Program-made: the position numbers and the translations under genes
The notes under the pieces: generated by a model
Databases searched by the model: none
The model's input: the letters and a program-made list of their open reading frames with translations, nothing else
Told to the model about the DNA's origin: nothing
Shown here: positions 25,301 through 36,660 of the stretch, piece after piece
How the letters are laid out: each line of letters opens with the position of its first letter
How positions within the stretch are numbered: position 1 is the stretch's first letter
Source: Trichoplax sp. H2
Lineage: Eukaryota; Placozoa; Uniplacotomia; Trichoplacea
Assembly (NCBI GenBank): GCA_003344405.1
Contig: NOWV01000160.1
Coordinates: forward strand, 62,001 to 126,000
DNA length: 64,000 bases
Direction of reading: 5' to 3'

Positions 25301-28043
25301 TTGCAGTTAGCACGTAGTAACTGTTTTCTAATTTTTAATAAAGTATATATTTATGATAGTAAATGTAAGCGATAGCAAGAATGTTGAATCGACTACTAAG
25401 CAGAAACGCAATGGACATGTATTCATGCATAGGCAAACCATATATTTGAAATTAGAAGGATTTTGATGGTTGATTGTATATCTGTAGTGCCTTATAAAAG
25501 CTGTAATAACTCATCATTTTTGAATTAGCTATGTAGTGTTTGATATTCAAAAAATGACTAAAATATATCATAAAATTATTGCTTAGTATTATTATAATTT
25601 TACTCCATTATTATATTTCAAAGTAATTCTTTATTTCCTGGTAAGGAAAATATCTAGCTTTTCACCTGATACAGTCTATCATAAAAGTAGAAAATCAAAT
25701 AGCTGCATCATCTAGTTATTAGAATCACATAATACTTAGTTATTGCAATTAATTATTAAAGATGTAGCTAAGTCAATTGTCACTATTAATGCAGAAAGAC
25801 ATTGAAACAGAACGAATAAGTAATTAGCAATAATTAAAAAATTTCTCGCAAAATTGATAGAGGATCCTTTGGCACCCTAAAAAACTCAGGAACTAATGGT
25901 GTCTTGCATTTTACGATTAATAACTGAACTTTCGAAAAGAAATTTGCATAAACTATGTCTTTGAAGTAATCATCGGATAGTCTTTGATTGTTTCCCAAAA
26001 AAAACATAGCTTTTATGTAACTTCACATGATAATAAGCAATTCTTTTGAGCAACATTAATCATTAAATTAGAAAAGTAGTGCTGCCATGTTCTCAATTTT
26101 TTATGACTGCATCAAACTAGAAACTCAATTTCATGTTATCTATGTTACAATTTAGCTAAAAAATTCATAAATGATTAATTTTGCAACGATGTTTATGATT
26201 TTCGATAGACGTAATTAGCTAAGCAAATTTTGAGTACATTGTATATTAGGGAATAGGAACGGCCAGGACAAAGCTATTTACATACAACACACCCAATAGG
26301 TGTAATCATTATGATATAATGATTTAATTGAAGGTTTATTAATTGTATCATTAATCATAAGAAAGCTATAGAAATTACTATTTACGAAATAGAGTGCGCC
26401 TACTATCGTGCTATCATGGTGGTAGATACTTTAACAGTATCGTAATGTCGGTAAAAATCCGTAATGAAGTGAAATATTTAAAATTATACGACCATAATTA
26501 GTTTGAGAAAATCTTGCAAAAGAGTGATAAATAAGCAATTAAATTAACGAAAATTAGATTTATGATAGTCTATTACCATTACTATGGTAATAATTTAAAT
26601 TATAATGTATAGTAACGGTATGCATATGCGATAGTTTTATCTTCCTTTTCTAGTGGGTTAAGATCATAACTGTACGTTCACCTCTTCAGCATTCATAGAA
26701 TGAGTAGCAATCTGTGAAATGAAAAATGCCCCCATTTCTAGCAAATCTTAATAGCATACCTTTACCATAAAAGATGCCAAAAACTCTTATCAAGTTTTAA
26801 AATGCTACAAAATGATTGAAATCTATATTAAATAGTAAAAATATTGATCGAAAACTTCTTTGATTAATTATAGTCAACACGAATTAGGATTTACTGGTTT
26901 TATTTTGACTAATACTTTACGAGCACTAGCAAAGTATATTTTCTTACAACCTTTTATAGTCTTTAAATATAGTGTATAAGGTACAATTGTAATTATAATC
27001 GAGATTCTGATAAATTTACCAACTATTCAACTAAAATCAAGCAATTTGTATAGTAGTAGAGAAGCTATGACATAGAATAAACATCTACCTTTAGCTGAAC
27101 TTGGACTATTATTTTAACTTGATCATTATCAACAGTACTGGTTGTTTATGACATCGAAATAAACTCATGTTCTCAAATGATTACCCATTTCTAGCTGCTT
27201 CCAAATTCTTTTTATAAGGCTGGGTAGATTGAAGATCACAATATGAATTTTATATCAAAATGAATGGCGTTAGCTTATTCGCGATAACCTAATAATTAAT
27301 CTAATTAAACTAATTGCTAGCTTGGATCGTAAATATTTAATGAATAGAATATGCGCGATTAACATCTTAGATACATCCAATTACAACAATAATCTTAGAA
27401 TTCGATGACCTAAAGCAACGCCATAATTTGAACTATGAAACAAGATACTCTCATGTATTTCACAAGTACATGTATATATATTTGCATGACATAATAGTGA
27501 AGTTCTTTGATTACCTTAAAGTCTGGCCTAGAACACTTTGGATTGCAATAAAATATAGTTTTCGAATGCATCAGAAATGTGCGACAACAGAACAGAAATA
27601 AAATCTTACTGGAAGTTGATGCCGTATACAAAGGCAAAAGTTTTAAAGAATATGATCAAGCCATAGCAGTAATGAGCCAATCATGATTAAATATTATACG
27701 AAAAGGCAATACCATGAAAAATTGTAGTGCTTAAGTATACTGTATTTGCAATCATATTACAAAATTAAAGTTATCCGAAGGTAGCTGCATAATACATGGA
27801 TGAAGGTTAAAGCAGTAAGATTTTACTCATGCAATCATAAATACAAGTAAATTGAAGTAGGAAAATTACAGTTGATAAATTGACCACGTCTTAGAATAAT
27901 CTAAAATATATACGGTGGAATATTTTAATGCGAAAAAGCATCCTCAAGAAGTATAGCTAGTAAAGACAGGCACTTTCTAGGTCATGACACCTTTTGCTGC
28001 GATTACGAAATCTTAACGGACAATGATAGAAATTTACTGCACC
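22331..28043. other. No gene seen; one inverted repeat
   Basis: AT-rich intergenic DNA. At 24432-24445 and 24466-24479 lie 14-bp arms of a perfect inverted repeat (AGCTACAATTGTTT) with a 20-nt loop. Frames near 23.1 and 23.6 kb (+) and 27.4 kb (-) are of chance length and have no domain. Confidence 0.4.
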
Positions 28044-28184
28044 ATGAAAAATGTCTTGACTTTGCTATTTTGTTTATTCATGACCCTTATTCCGGTTAAT
28101 ACTAACAAAGGAGTTAAAAGTTCACAGAACGATGATTCCAATAATAATAACGTAATGCTTTTAATACGATTTTTGAATTATTGA
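28044..28184 (+). CDS. Small secreted peptide precursor (46 aa)
   Basis: ATG at 28044 (context CACCATGA) opens 46 codons ending in TGA 28182-28184. Residues 1-20 form a textbook signal peptide: MKN, a Leu/Phe/Cys/Met core (VLTLLFCLFMTLI), then PVNT before a polar stretch rich in Asn, Ser, Asp and Lys. The last residues are hydrophobic (VMLLIRFLNY). A donor-like AAC|GTAATG after residue 36 would instead make this the first exon of a larger secreted protein. No dibasic cleavage site or Gly amidation donor is visible, so a processed neuropeptide is not shown. It lies tail to tail with a GPCR whose stop is only 35 bp away. Not recognised as a known family. Confidence 0.5.
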   Translation: MKNVLTLLFCLFMTLIPVNTNKGVKSSQNDDSNNNNVMLLIRFLNY

Positions 28185-28218
28185 GAGTCAATATATCGCA
28201 TCTTTGTATAATAATGTA

Positions 28219-29346
28219 CTAAAGCATTTCAATTTCTTGCTTTTCATTAGAAACTTGATCTTGATTTTGTTCAAATAGCTGATGACTCGAAGATGATTTC
28301 TTGACCTGACCATTAGAACGAAGTTTTGCTTGACTAGCTAAATCCATACTATTGGAACGTATAAAAGAAGATCGAGTGGAATAAGATCTTGAATCACGTT
28401 GATCTGAAGCAGGCAAGTTACAAATTTGCCTGAAGTAATTCGTTAATGCTTGATTTACGCTAGCTGTTATAAAGGCATAAAGGAGCGGATTTATAGCATG
28501 GTAGCTAAAAGCTAGATATTGAAAAGTTTCAAGAAGTGTTGTGGCTGTCTGGGAAGCGCTACCACTAAAAACAGCTATCGCTGAAACAAAAGTTAGTATC
28601 ATAAAAGGAAACCAACAAAGAGAATAAACGCCCGTCATCATAGCTACTTGTTTAGCTGCTTTTAAATTTTTCTGTAATGTCGAACGTGGTTGTCGGCTGC
28701 GCTTGTAATATAATTCTTGCCTTGATTTCGAATTTATAATAATAAATATTCTAATATAAGTTGCAAAAATGACAGCTAATGGTGCAAAGAATAACGATGC
28801 ATAAACGACGATCAAATAGATACGATAAATGAAAATTTCTCTTTGTGTAAAAACAACGTAGCAAACATCGCCATGATAGAAACCGTAAAAAATATTTAGG
28901 AAAAACCCGGATATAACAGAAATTATAACAATAATAGCAATAACGACGATAGCATAGCGTTTTCTAGCAACATTATTATAAGAGAATGGCAATGAAACAC
29001 GTAAAAATCGATCCAAACTGATGGCACATTGATGGAGATTAGAACATACAATTAAGCAAACCCCGGTGTAGGGTAGCATCGAGCATAAAAATGGTGAATG
29101 AGTCCAATACGGATAAATCCATCGAGGTAAAATATACAAGACAGCAAATAAAATTCCTGTGACAAACATACTAATCATCAGGCCATTGGAGACCGTTCTT
29201 AATCTCTTCTTCGTAGCAATAATATAAATAACGAGCGAATTAGTACCAACGGTGATAGCAACTATAATACTGTAAATTATGATTCGACGTAAAACTATTG
29301 GTAATGTCAGTGGACCAGTCGGTCTTGTTACATTCGTTGCATTCAT
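28219..29346 (-). CDS. Class A (rhodopsin-family) GPCR
   Basis: An intronless 375-residue seven-helix receptor. Sequons are at Asn2 and Asn5; TM1 is about 22-44 (GTNSLVIY). TM3 starts at Cys88 and ends in SLDRFLRV (DRF at 112-114). Loop-2 Cys162 should bridge to Cys88. TM5 is followed by a basic third loop (KRSRQPRSTLQKNLKAAK), TM6 carries CWFPF at 234-238, and TM7 ends in NPLLY at 276-280. The cytoplasmic tail of about 80 residues is rich in Ser/Arg, giving many possible kinase sites. CWFPF and the loop layout are typical of peptide-type receptors; the ligand is unknown. It shares the NLHQC-x-DR[L/F] block with the GPCR at 9710-10762. Confidence 0.94.
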   Translation of the reverse strand: MNATNVTRPTGPLTLPIVLRRIIIYSIIVAITVGTNSLVIYIIATKKRLRTVSNGLMISMFVTGILFAVLYILPRWIYPYWTHSPFLCSMLPYTGVCLIVCSNLHQCAISLDRFLRVSLPFSYNNVARKRYAIVVIAIIVIISVISGFFLNIFYGFYHGDVCYVVFTQREIFIYRIYLIVVYASLFFAPLAVIFATYIRIFIIINSKSRQELYYKRSRQPRSTLQKNLKAAKQVAMMTGVYSLCWFPFMILTFVSAIAVFSGSASQTATTLLETFQYLAFSYHAINPLLYAFITASVNQALTNYFRQICNLPASDQRDSRSYSTRSSFIRSNSMDLASQAKLRSNGQVKKSSSSHQLFEQNQDQVSNEKQEIEML

Positions 29347-30599
29347 AATGAATCAGAACGTGAATTCAGTCAGAGTTTTAAAATACTCGTTGAGATCTCG
29401 ATTATTTTGGTGAGAACTAAGATGACAAAATAACTCTTTGATCAATAATCAGAAAACTGCTAACTCTTTAGATTAACATAATCTTGCTAGGACGTTGTAA
29501 TTTCATTAAGTGAAGGAAAGCACTAAAGGCCTACTGCTATAACGATGATATAAGCTATTCAAATAACATTTGAATTGTTCTAATTAATGTTTTCTATAAC
29601 AATAGGTAGAGAAAGGGTAAAGCAATTTTACCTAAGGCAGATACTTTTAATAGTATAGATTTACAGATTCGTCAATAAAAGGACAAAGCAGTCAACCACC
29701 CTCCTGTAAAATAGAATAATATTACGACTTAAAATATGAATAAATGAATTTCAATTCGTACTCTTTATTATCCACGTTAGTTTCATTCACTATTATTGAA
29801 TGACAGACAAACAGAATCAACAATAGACCAAAGATTGTCGACGAAAAAAACTATCAGCATCAATTATTCAATTATCTTACTTATATAGACCATGATAAAA
29901 TGTTAATCTTAGCCCATGATAATTATTGTTCAGCTCTTAACATAACTTGACAAGAGAATGAACAGCCTAATCCTAAAAAATAGACATTAAAAATTGATTT
30001 ACCGATCCTTGATGACCTACAATGATATCAATACAAGCCTTTCAATTGTTAACTATCATAACAACTCATGTTTTCCACCTATTTCCTTCATTAGTAACGT
30101 ATTGACATTCTATAGATAAATTAAATTGCTTTTTTATGCACTAATTTTCCTGTTCAAGTCATAAAGCTTGACTGAAAGACTAGATTTACTCTTAACTAAC
30201 TTAAATTATAACTGTTTCAGTTCATTTGCTATGCAAATTTATATTTACTTCGTATCAGTATTATATCTTTTATGGCAGATGTTTCATTTTAAACTTGCTT
30301 TTAGTTAAATAAGATTTTCTGAGTACTATTTTCTATTTTGCACAAGTATGAAACATCAATGATATACGGTCACAAGACTATCGAGAAATAACCAATTCAA
30401 TATCGTTTTGAACTCTAAATAACCTCTTATAATAGATGTCGTCAACTGGGCATAATTACGTCACCGACAAAGAGCTACTTGATAAAGACACTTTTCCGGT
30501 TGATATCCTTCGGTTTAGTTCTGTTTCTGTTGCATTCTACGAATCATTCGATACAATTATCAACTCTTAATCTGAAATGATCAACTTATTAAAATAATA
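29347..30599. other. 5' flank of GPCR, no gene
   Basis: Upstream DNA of the minus-strand receptor. AT-rich, no supported gene; it should hold that receptor's promoter, but no clear TATA box was picked out. Confidence 0.4.
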
Positions 30600-31158
30600 A
30601 GGAGAAGAATAGTGGGGTAAACGTCATTTGACGATTCATGGTGATGCCATAGTAAATTCGCATTGTCTTACTTTCAAGCCGATAGTCGAAGTCTTCGTAA
30701 GACTACCAAGTTGATAAATAATCCACAGTGAAAAATGGCTTTATTGACTCATTCTTATAAGCAATCTAGTTCATCATTTTAGCCTTATTCTAGATAATTC
30801 AGGATTTCATCAATCTCTAGTTTATAAAATAAATATTATCCAAAATTAAGGATCGATTCGTTAAGAAAGTCATCTTGAAAATACCGCTAAAACTTAGAGC
30901 GTCCTTAACTCCTTATCGGAAAAGGCTCCTCGTTAAAATCCTCTTACTTGAAGAACAACGTGAACAAACAATTAGAAAGAAATAAACATTGAAAAATTGT
31001 GCAGAAATGGAGCGTCGAGAAGAGATTAATATTTGATACGTGCTAGAGAACAAAAGAGCGAAATATAGGATTACTAAAATCATTTCGGTTAAAAATCCGG
31101 TCTGAAATGCGACATTAGAGGTACTATTAAATGGTCTATATGTCAGCTCGTTCAACAA
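30600..31158 (-). pseudogene. Decayed membrane-protein-like gene
   Basis: A minus-strand frame starts MLNELTYRPFNSTS, with a sequon, then a long hydrophobic segment (EMILVILYFALLFSS) and a second one (FFNVYFFLIVC). After a TAA it goes on in the same frame for 30 more protein-like residues (GVKDALSFSGIFKMTF...). Another open, protein-like frame lies at about 30600-30760 (DYRLESKTMRIYYGITMNRQ). The shape recalls the start of a multi-pass receptor. Three or more stops argue for decay, but a GTAAGA donor after CSRCSS could instead mark a real first exon. The family is not recognised. Confidence 0.33.
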
Positions 31159-33192
31159 ATGATTGACTAAATGTAATTAGTAATCAACTTCCGGTAGCTT
31201 TTCTAGCCGCTCACTCAATTTTGAATAAATAACCCTATATAGAACAGTTCATACTTAAATTGAACTTTAATAGATCCATTGCTGTACCCCCTTTATAACG
31301 TACCATTACCCCAATGTGAGTTAAGTACAAAACTTATACAATAAAGAGGACAGAATTAAAAGTTTACCATTTTATCTTATTGGTCACGGGCGCATAGACA
31401 CTGTTAATATATTTCGTAATTCAGAGAATAGAAGAACCCCAGCATCAAAGTAAATTCTATCAATGAACAAAAAATAACTCATTCATTCTTTAACGATTAA
31501 TTTAAACGTTAGGTTCTTTTTATTCCGCTTCATTTGGTTAGCTAAATTTAGAAATAAAATATTAATACTTTTAATATTTATCTGTTTAATATCTTTAGAA
31601 TAAAATTTTATGGTTATCTCACTAAACGTAACATCCAAATATCTTTTTTCAGCGCCAGAGCATACTTTTCTTCAAACGTAGATGAAAGGCTGTTATAAAA
31701 TTATATCCGCGTATACAATTTCTAAAAACATAAATGACTTCAGGAACTTAAATCAGTAATGTTAATAGAAATAAGTATGCCATTATCACGGTACTAGTGA
31801 ATTAGTTAGATACTTAACTAATAAGAAATCTCAAAGGTCAGATCGTGTTCTGATAGTGGCTACTCTCGTGTTATATGCATGCTCTGATGTAAAGTAGAGT
31901 ATAGAGCTATTAAAATATAAATCTAAGAATATAGGAGAGCTGATATTGTTTATTGGAGATAAGTTCCTTGTGTACGTTCTGTAGCTACTCGCTAATGTAG
32001 TTTGAAGATATAACTGAGTTACTTCATATAATAATGAGAGTTCTAGATTTGATCCTAATGAAAACTGGTGAGTCTGCATTTAACTACAGCTTGAAGCAAT
32101 TTTTGTATAAAAATTTGGTTGAAACAGCCATATAAATATTAATTTTCTAGAGCGATTTCACCAAATAACTTTCATTCAATAACAGATAAAATTTCAGTTC
32201 AAAACTCGATTTAAAATTTATCTCTACTTTATCCATACATTCATACAGATAGAAGAATTTTCAATTAAGTGATATAAATAATACCAATTGATATTACTTT
32301 GAATTATAAACAAGCTTGCATATTGCAGTTAGTAAAATTGTGGATATTACATTTTAGATTAAAGTCGAAGTATTAATAATTGTTTAATTAAAGATAATAA
32401 GAAATACCCAATTGCTACGAAGTTTTTTTGAAAAGCTACCATAACATAGCATTTATAAGAAAACTTGAGCAAGGATGCACTGACAACGGCTTTTCTACAA
32501 AATTTTTCGTGCTGTATGTATAAATCGGTCGATTTTGCAATACATTTAGCGTTCGAATTTATCTAGAGAAATGTAGTTTACTATAATCATTGATTATCTA
32601 ATTATCAAAAGTACAAGTCATACTTTACATAGATTTCGAAAAGGTAGAAATTACAGTAGGCTCATACCGTTAATTTTTCGAATAGCATTAACTATAGTCA
32701 GAATCATTTAGTTTGTCACATCAACAGCTAAGTCATCAAGTTGATTCATAAGACACTAAAACTAGTATGTCAAGAATTTTCATTTTACTGCAATTTCTAA
32801 CCCTAGTTCGTAGCAACTAGCAAATGATGATGATAATATTAAGCAATTACACGATTTTTCATGCTATATTAAAACACCTATCCAAAGGGTACTTACGATA
32901 CAAAGTAACTGATGCCAACGTTGTCACGACTGCAAGTTAAATTTAAAAAATTCTCCTCAATTTTCAGGCTACCAACGAGTAAAAACAAATAACAAATTGC
33001 CAGCGAACAATTCTATGAGTTATTCAAATTTAAGAAAAGCCGAAGTCTCCTCTCTTTTTTTCTCTATCGTATTTCCTTTTCATACCATTACCCTTATTAC
33101 ATCAATACTCTATATTTGTAAGATAAGTTAATAAAAACCACGGCAACAGTAAATATGTTTTAAAATAGAATCGCACGACATTAATTATCTCT
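31159..33192. other. No gene seen
   Basis: AT-rich intergenic DNA. A minus-strand frame at 31831-32079 (82 codons) has no recognisable domain. Confidence 0.4.
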
Positions 33193-33316
33193 AAAATGAT
33201 GAACATAACCAATAATAATCCTGAACGTGGAAATCAATTGAACATAACATAGAATATTGTAAAAATGGTGAAATAGCCAATAATAATCCCTAATATGGAA
33301 ATTAATTGAACATAAC
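33193..33316. repeat. Two-copy 68-bp tandem repeat
   Basis: A 56-bp block ending in ATTGAACATAAC occurs at 33193-33248 and again at 33261-33316, about 84 % alike, separated by 12 bp. AATAATAATCC and GGAAAT mark the core in both. Confidence 0.75.
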
Positions 33317-34302
33317 GACCTTAATAAAATTTGTTCCGTCAACTTGCTTTAATTTTTAAAGGATACAAAGAATTTGTGGTCGGTGTATTTATTTCTTATT
33401 CTCTATTCATTTGGGAAGCTACGTGATAGTGCTAGATGCTCTGGATGATAAGTACAATATTTTTGCAACAGCAACGGTAACTCTTACAAATCAAAAGGCT
33501 AAGAACCAACCCTAAAGAAATGGCGTAGCTGCTTAAATCCACATTAAGCCGAATATAATATTTTGGCGATAGTTGCATTTATAGGCATTTAATGTTGCAA
33601 TTTACTTTAATTCAACTTAGAATAAACTTTTCAATGTGTATATTGATCAATACCTGAAGCTAAGTTATCATACTAACTTCAATAGGTTACTACAATTTAA
33701 GCGGATCATGGATAAATCCAACAAACACATTTTGAAATAAGTAACTAGAATGAAATGATACCATGAAGAGTTATTCTTATCCTGAAGCCTAAATATTATA
33801 TTTTTTATTTTCTATAGACTTAGTGCAATAAAAAACATAATTTTTTTCACGTAAGCTTTATATTTAGCTATATTGATGCTTTTGATAGCATTAATAAATG
33901 AAGTAATAATGTAGTTTGCTAGTTCAGAACAAACCTTCACTTCAATTTCTTAGAAAATCAAAAATTATAGAAATCTAATAACTGGAGATGTGTCGAAAGT
34001 TTGAATTGATAATTGAAACTTAAGCATGTCTTACGTAATGAATAATCATTATAAATCGCTATTAAGATTATTGGCCACTAAGAGAATCGCATTTATTAGT
34101 AATATAAATTTTACTGCTAGGAGTCACTTGCTTCTCAGAAATCTTTTTAGCAGTTTAGTTTAGTGGTCTATTAGAAAATAATAGCTGCAGATATGAACAA
34201 TTATTCGGTTATAAGAAGAGATCTATACAGAAGTCAATTCTATGATTTCTTAGCGTTAGAGCCAGCAGTAAGAACGGATTAAGAATATTTATCCTAGACT
34301 TT
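33317..34302. other. No gene seen
   Basis: AT-rich, no coding or RNA signal recognised. Confidence 0.4.
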
Positions 34303-34455
34303 GGTATACGACTATATGATACGACTACAGGTATACGACTATAGGTATACGACTATAGGTATACGACTATAGGTATACGACTATAGGCATACGGCTATAG
34401 GTATACGGCTATAGGTATACGACTATAGGTATACGACTGTAGGTATATGACTATA
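34303..34455. repeat. 14-bp minisatellite, about 11 units
   Basis: The unit GGTATACGACTATA is repeated head to tail. Nine units from 34330 to 34455 are in perfect 14-bp register and differ by single substitutions (GGCATACGGCTATA, GGTATACGACTGTA, GGTATATGACTATA). Two more units at 34303-34329 include one 13-bp unit. The TATAC and GTATAC palindromes inside each unit could fold. Confidence 0.95.
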
Positions 34456-35673
34456 GGCTATCATAACCTAGTCCAGTGTGTTTTTCGCGATATGATCAAT
34501 AGTATATAATCTCTTTATTTAAATCAAACTTAATTTAATTATCCTACTAGCATGTGTTAGTATATGCTTTAATTGACCTCATGAAGCCAATAGTAGAATT
34601 TTGGGAAATTAAAATTTCATAAGAAGGATATAGTATAAGACCAAAGTGATCATAATTGCAATTCATATTATGACTAATAACTAATTGTAAGGTTTTATTG
34701 TTTCTACTGCAATAATAGAACTTAACGATTTTATTTAGATTTGTCTCATTACCTTCTCTTCCTTAGTATGTTTTCGTAGGTTGAAAATCAAATCGCCAAG
34801 TCAATGTGTTCATAATGACCAAGATTTTTCTGCCTTGATATACGATAATAAACGATATATTTTAGAATATTGGGTTATGGCATCTTGAAGAAGTATATAG
34901 TAGGTACTTGCAAATGTTTCGGTACGTCATAAGATTTGAAATACAAGAGTAGAATTAGAAAGAATGATTCAAAATTTGTACTATGTCAAAGAATAGCACC
35001 TATCTCTTTTAGCTAATTATGTGTTATCAAGATAATTTTTTATTCAAGCTTTGCCAACATAGAAAACTAGGATGCTACAAAAATGGAGTTTTCTGAATTA
35101 ATTAAATTCTGTAATCATGCAATATGGTTTGTTGGCGATTCCATTAATCCTAGAGTATCAGCTCTTGGAATTTAAATCTATAATAATATAAATAGATGTT
35201 ATTAATCCAATGATTCCGTAAGTAAATCAGAAATAAAAAATTAAAATCAATCGAAAGATCTTCAAATACGTTCTTGTGTATTATTTCACACAATTTTCTA
35301 CGCCTACAGTACTTGTTCTTGCCAAGAGCCACCTCCCTCTACGGAGCCTAAAACAACTTATTTACCTATTGCGTTCTAGTTTGTAAACAGTGATTCCGTT
35401 TACAATCAACGTTATCTAGATCACAGCTGTCTTTCATTTAAGGTGCTGGGACCTACCGGTACCACTTTCAAAATGCCTTTATTCCAAAAATCTATTCTAT
35501 TATTATTGAGTATTCACAATTCCTACTCTTCTATCATTACATTCGATTGCATATACTTAATTGGACCAGCAATTGGCGTATGAGCTATCTCGATCTGAGC
35601 TACTATCATGTAGTACATGTATATGTTATACAATTTAATTTATATAATCCCTGGACTGGCACTACCATTATGT
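34456..35673. other. No gene seen
   Basis: AT-rich with a slightly less AT-rich part at 35.3-35.5 kb. No domain found. Confidence 0.4.
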
Positions 35674-36115
35674 TACGGTACGAACTACCGTGAAGAAATA
35701 GCTATCTAAATTTGGTAAATATAATATAGTGATATTATATTACAACTAGTTATTTACTATAGGAATTACTCTAATTATAAATGTGTTACAGTAAATTTAA
35801 TGCTGTGCTGTAATGTGCACTGAAATGATTCTGTGAATGGACATATTGTAGTCCGACTGTGAAAAACTAGTTATCTCACCTAAATATTTTTATAAGATGA
35901 CTTGTGAATGTTAGCTGCTGTAGAAGGGTATATAAGCCCGTCAGATAGTTGAATAAAGCAGTTCTCAATTGAATTGTTGTTTTAACGTAGAATCAAAGGC
36001 GTCTAAATTCTTGTGAGGTAGTTAAGGGATACTGAATTCCGGAAGACTATAGTAATTTAGAGATTTGTTTTACGTTATCCTTGTCACGAAGTTGGTTTGT
36101 GACGCATTAGCATAA
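35674..36115. repeat. Dispersed LTR/MITE-like repeat, copy B
   Basis: It starts with ACGGT, seven bases, ACCGT like copy A. It keeps TTCTGTGAATGGACATA (35829), GGGTATATAAGC (35927), CAGATAG, GGCGTCTAA and TGTGACGCATTAG in the same order as copies A and C. The TATATAA followed by conserved downstream blocks is like an LTR promoter and leader. No coding region is attached, so a solo LTR or MITE is likelier than a full element. Confidence 0.5.
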
Positions 36116-36660
36116 ACGAATTCTTACAGTTAGTCGACCAAGGTTTGAACTCAAATTAATGAAAAATCTAAGCAGATATATTTTTTGTTAGTTTTTATTT
36201 AAAAGCAGAAATATAAGCGGGTAAGGGCAATTTCTTTACCTTTTCAAGACGTTTACACATATATATTATCATACTGCAGGCATTAACATCAAAGTACTGT
36301 ACACGTAAATATACGTATGAATATTTTAATCATGTGTTACAGTTTACAAGAACTGAACGACAGTCTGCAGAAAGGGTAATATTGGGCAAGGTTAGCCAAT
36401 AAATTTAGCAAAGTAGGCTGATTATGGTGAGCAATAAATAAATCTTCGCAAACTAAACTACTACCAAATCCCGTCGGCTATTACAGTGCAAACTTGAGAA
36501 TCTCTAGTTGTACCAAACAGACATATAAGAAACTAATTAGAATTTTATAGATAATTCTTATCTCTTTTATTAAAGTATTGTAATGTAGCAAAATTTGGGT
36601 GCTAAATGCTAGATTATTATCTTAATCAGCAAAAACCATTATATTCTCCACTCCTTCAAA
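36116..36660. other. 3' flank of the oxidoreductase-like gene
   Basis: AT-rich; no gene seen. Part of it should be the 3' UTR of the minus-strand gene that ends at 36661. Confidence 0.4.
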
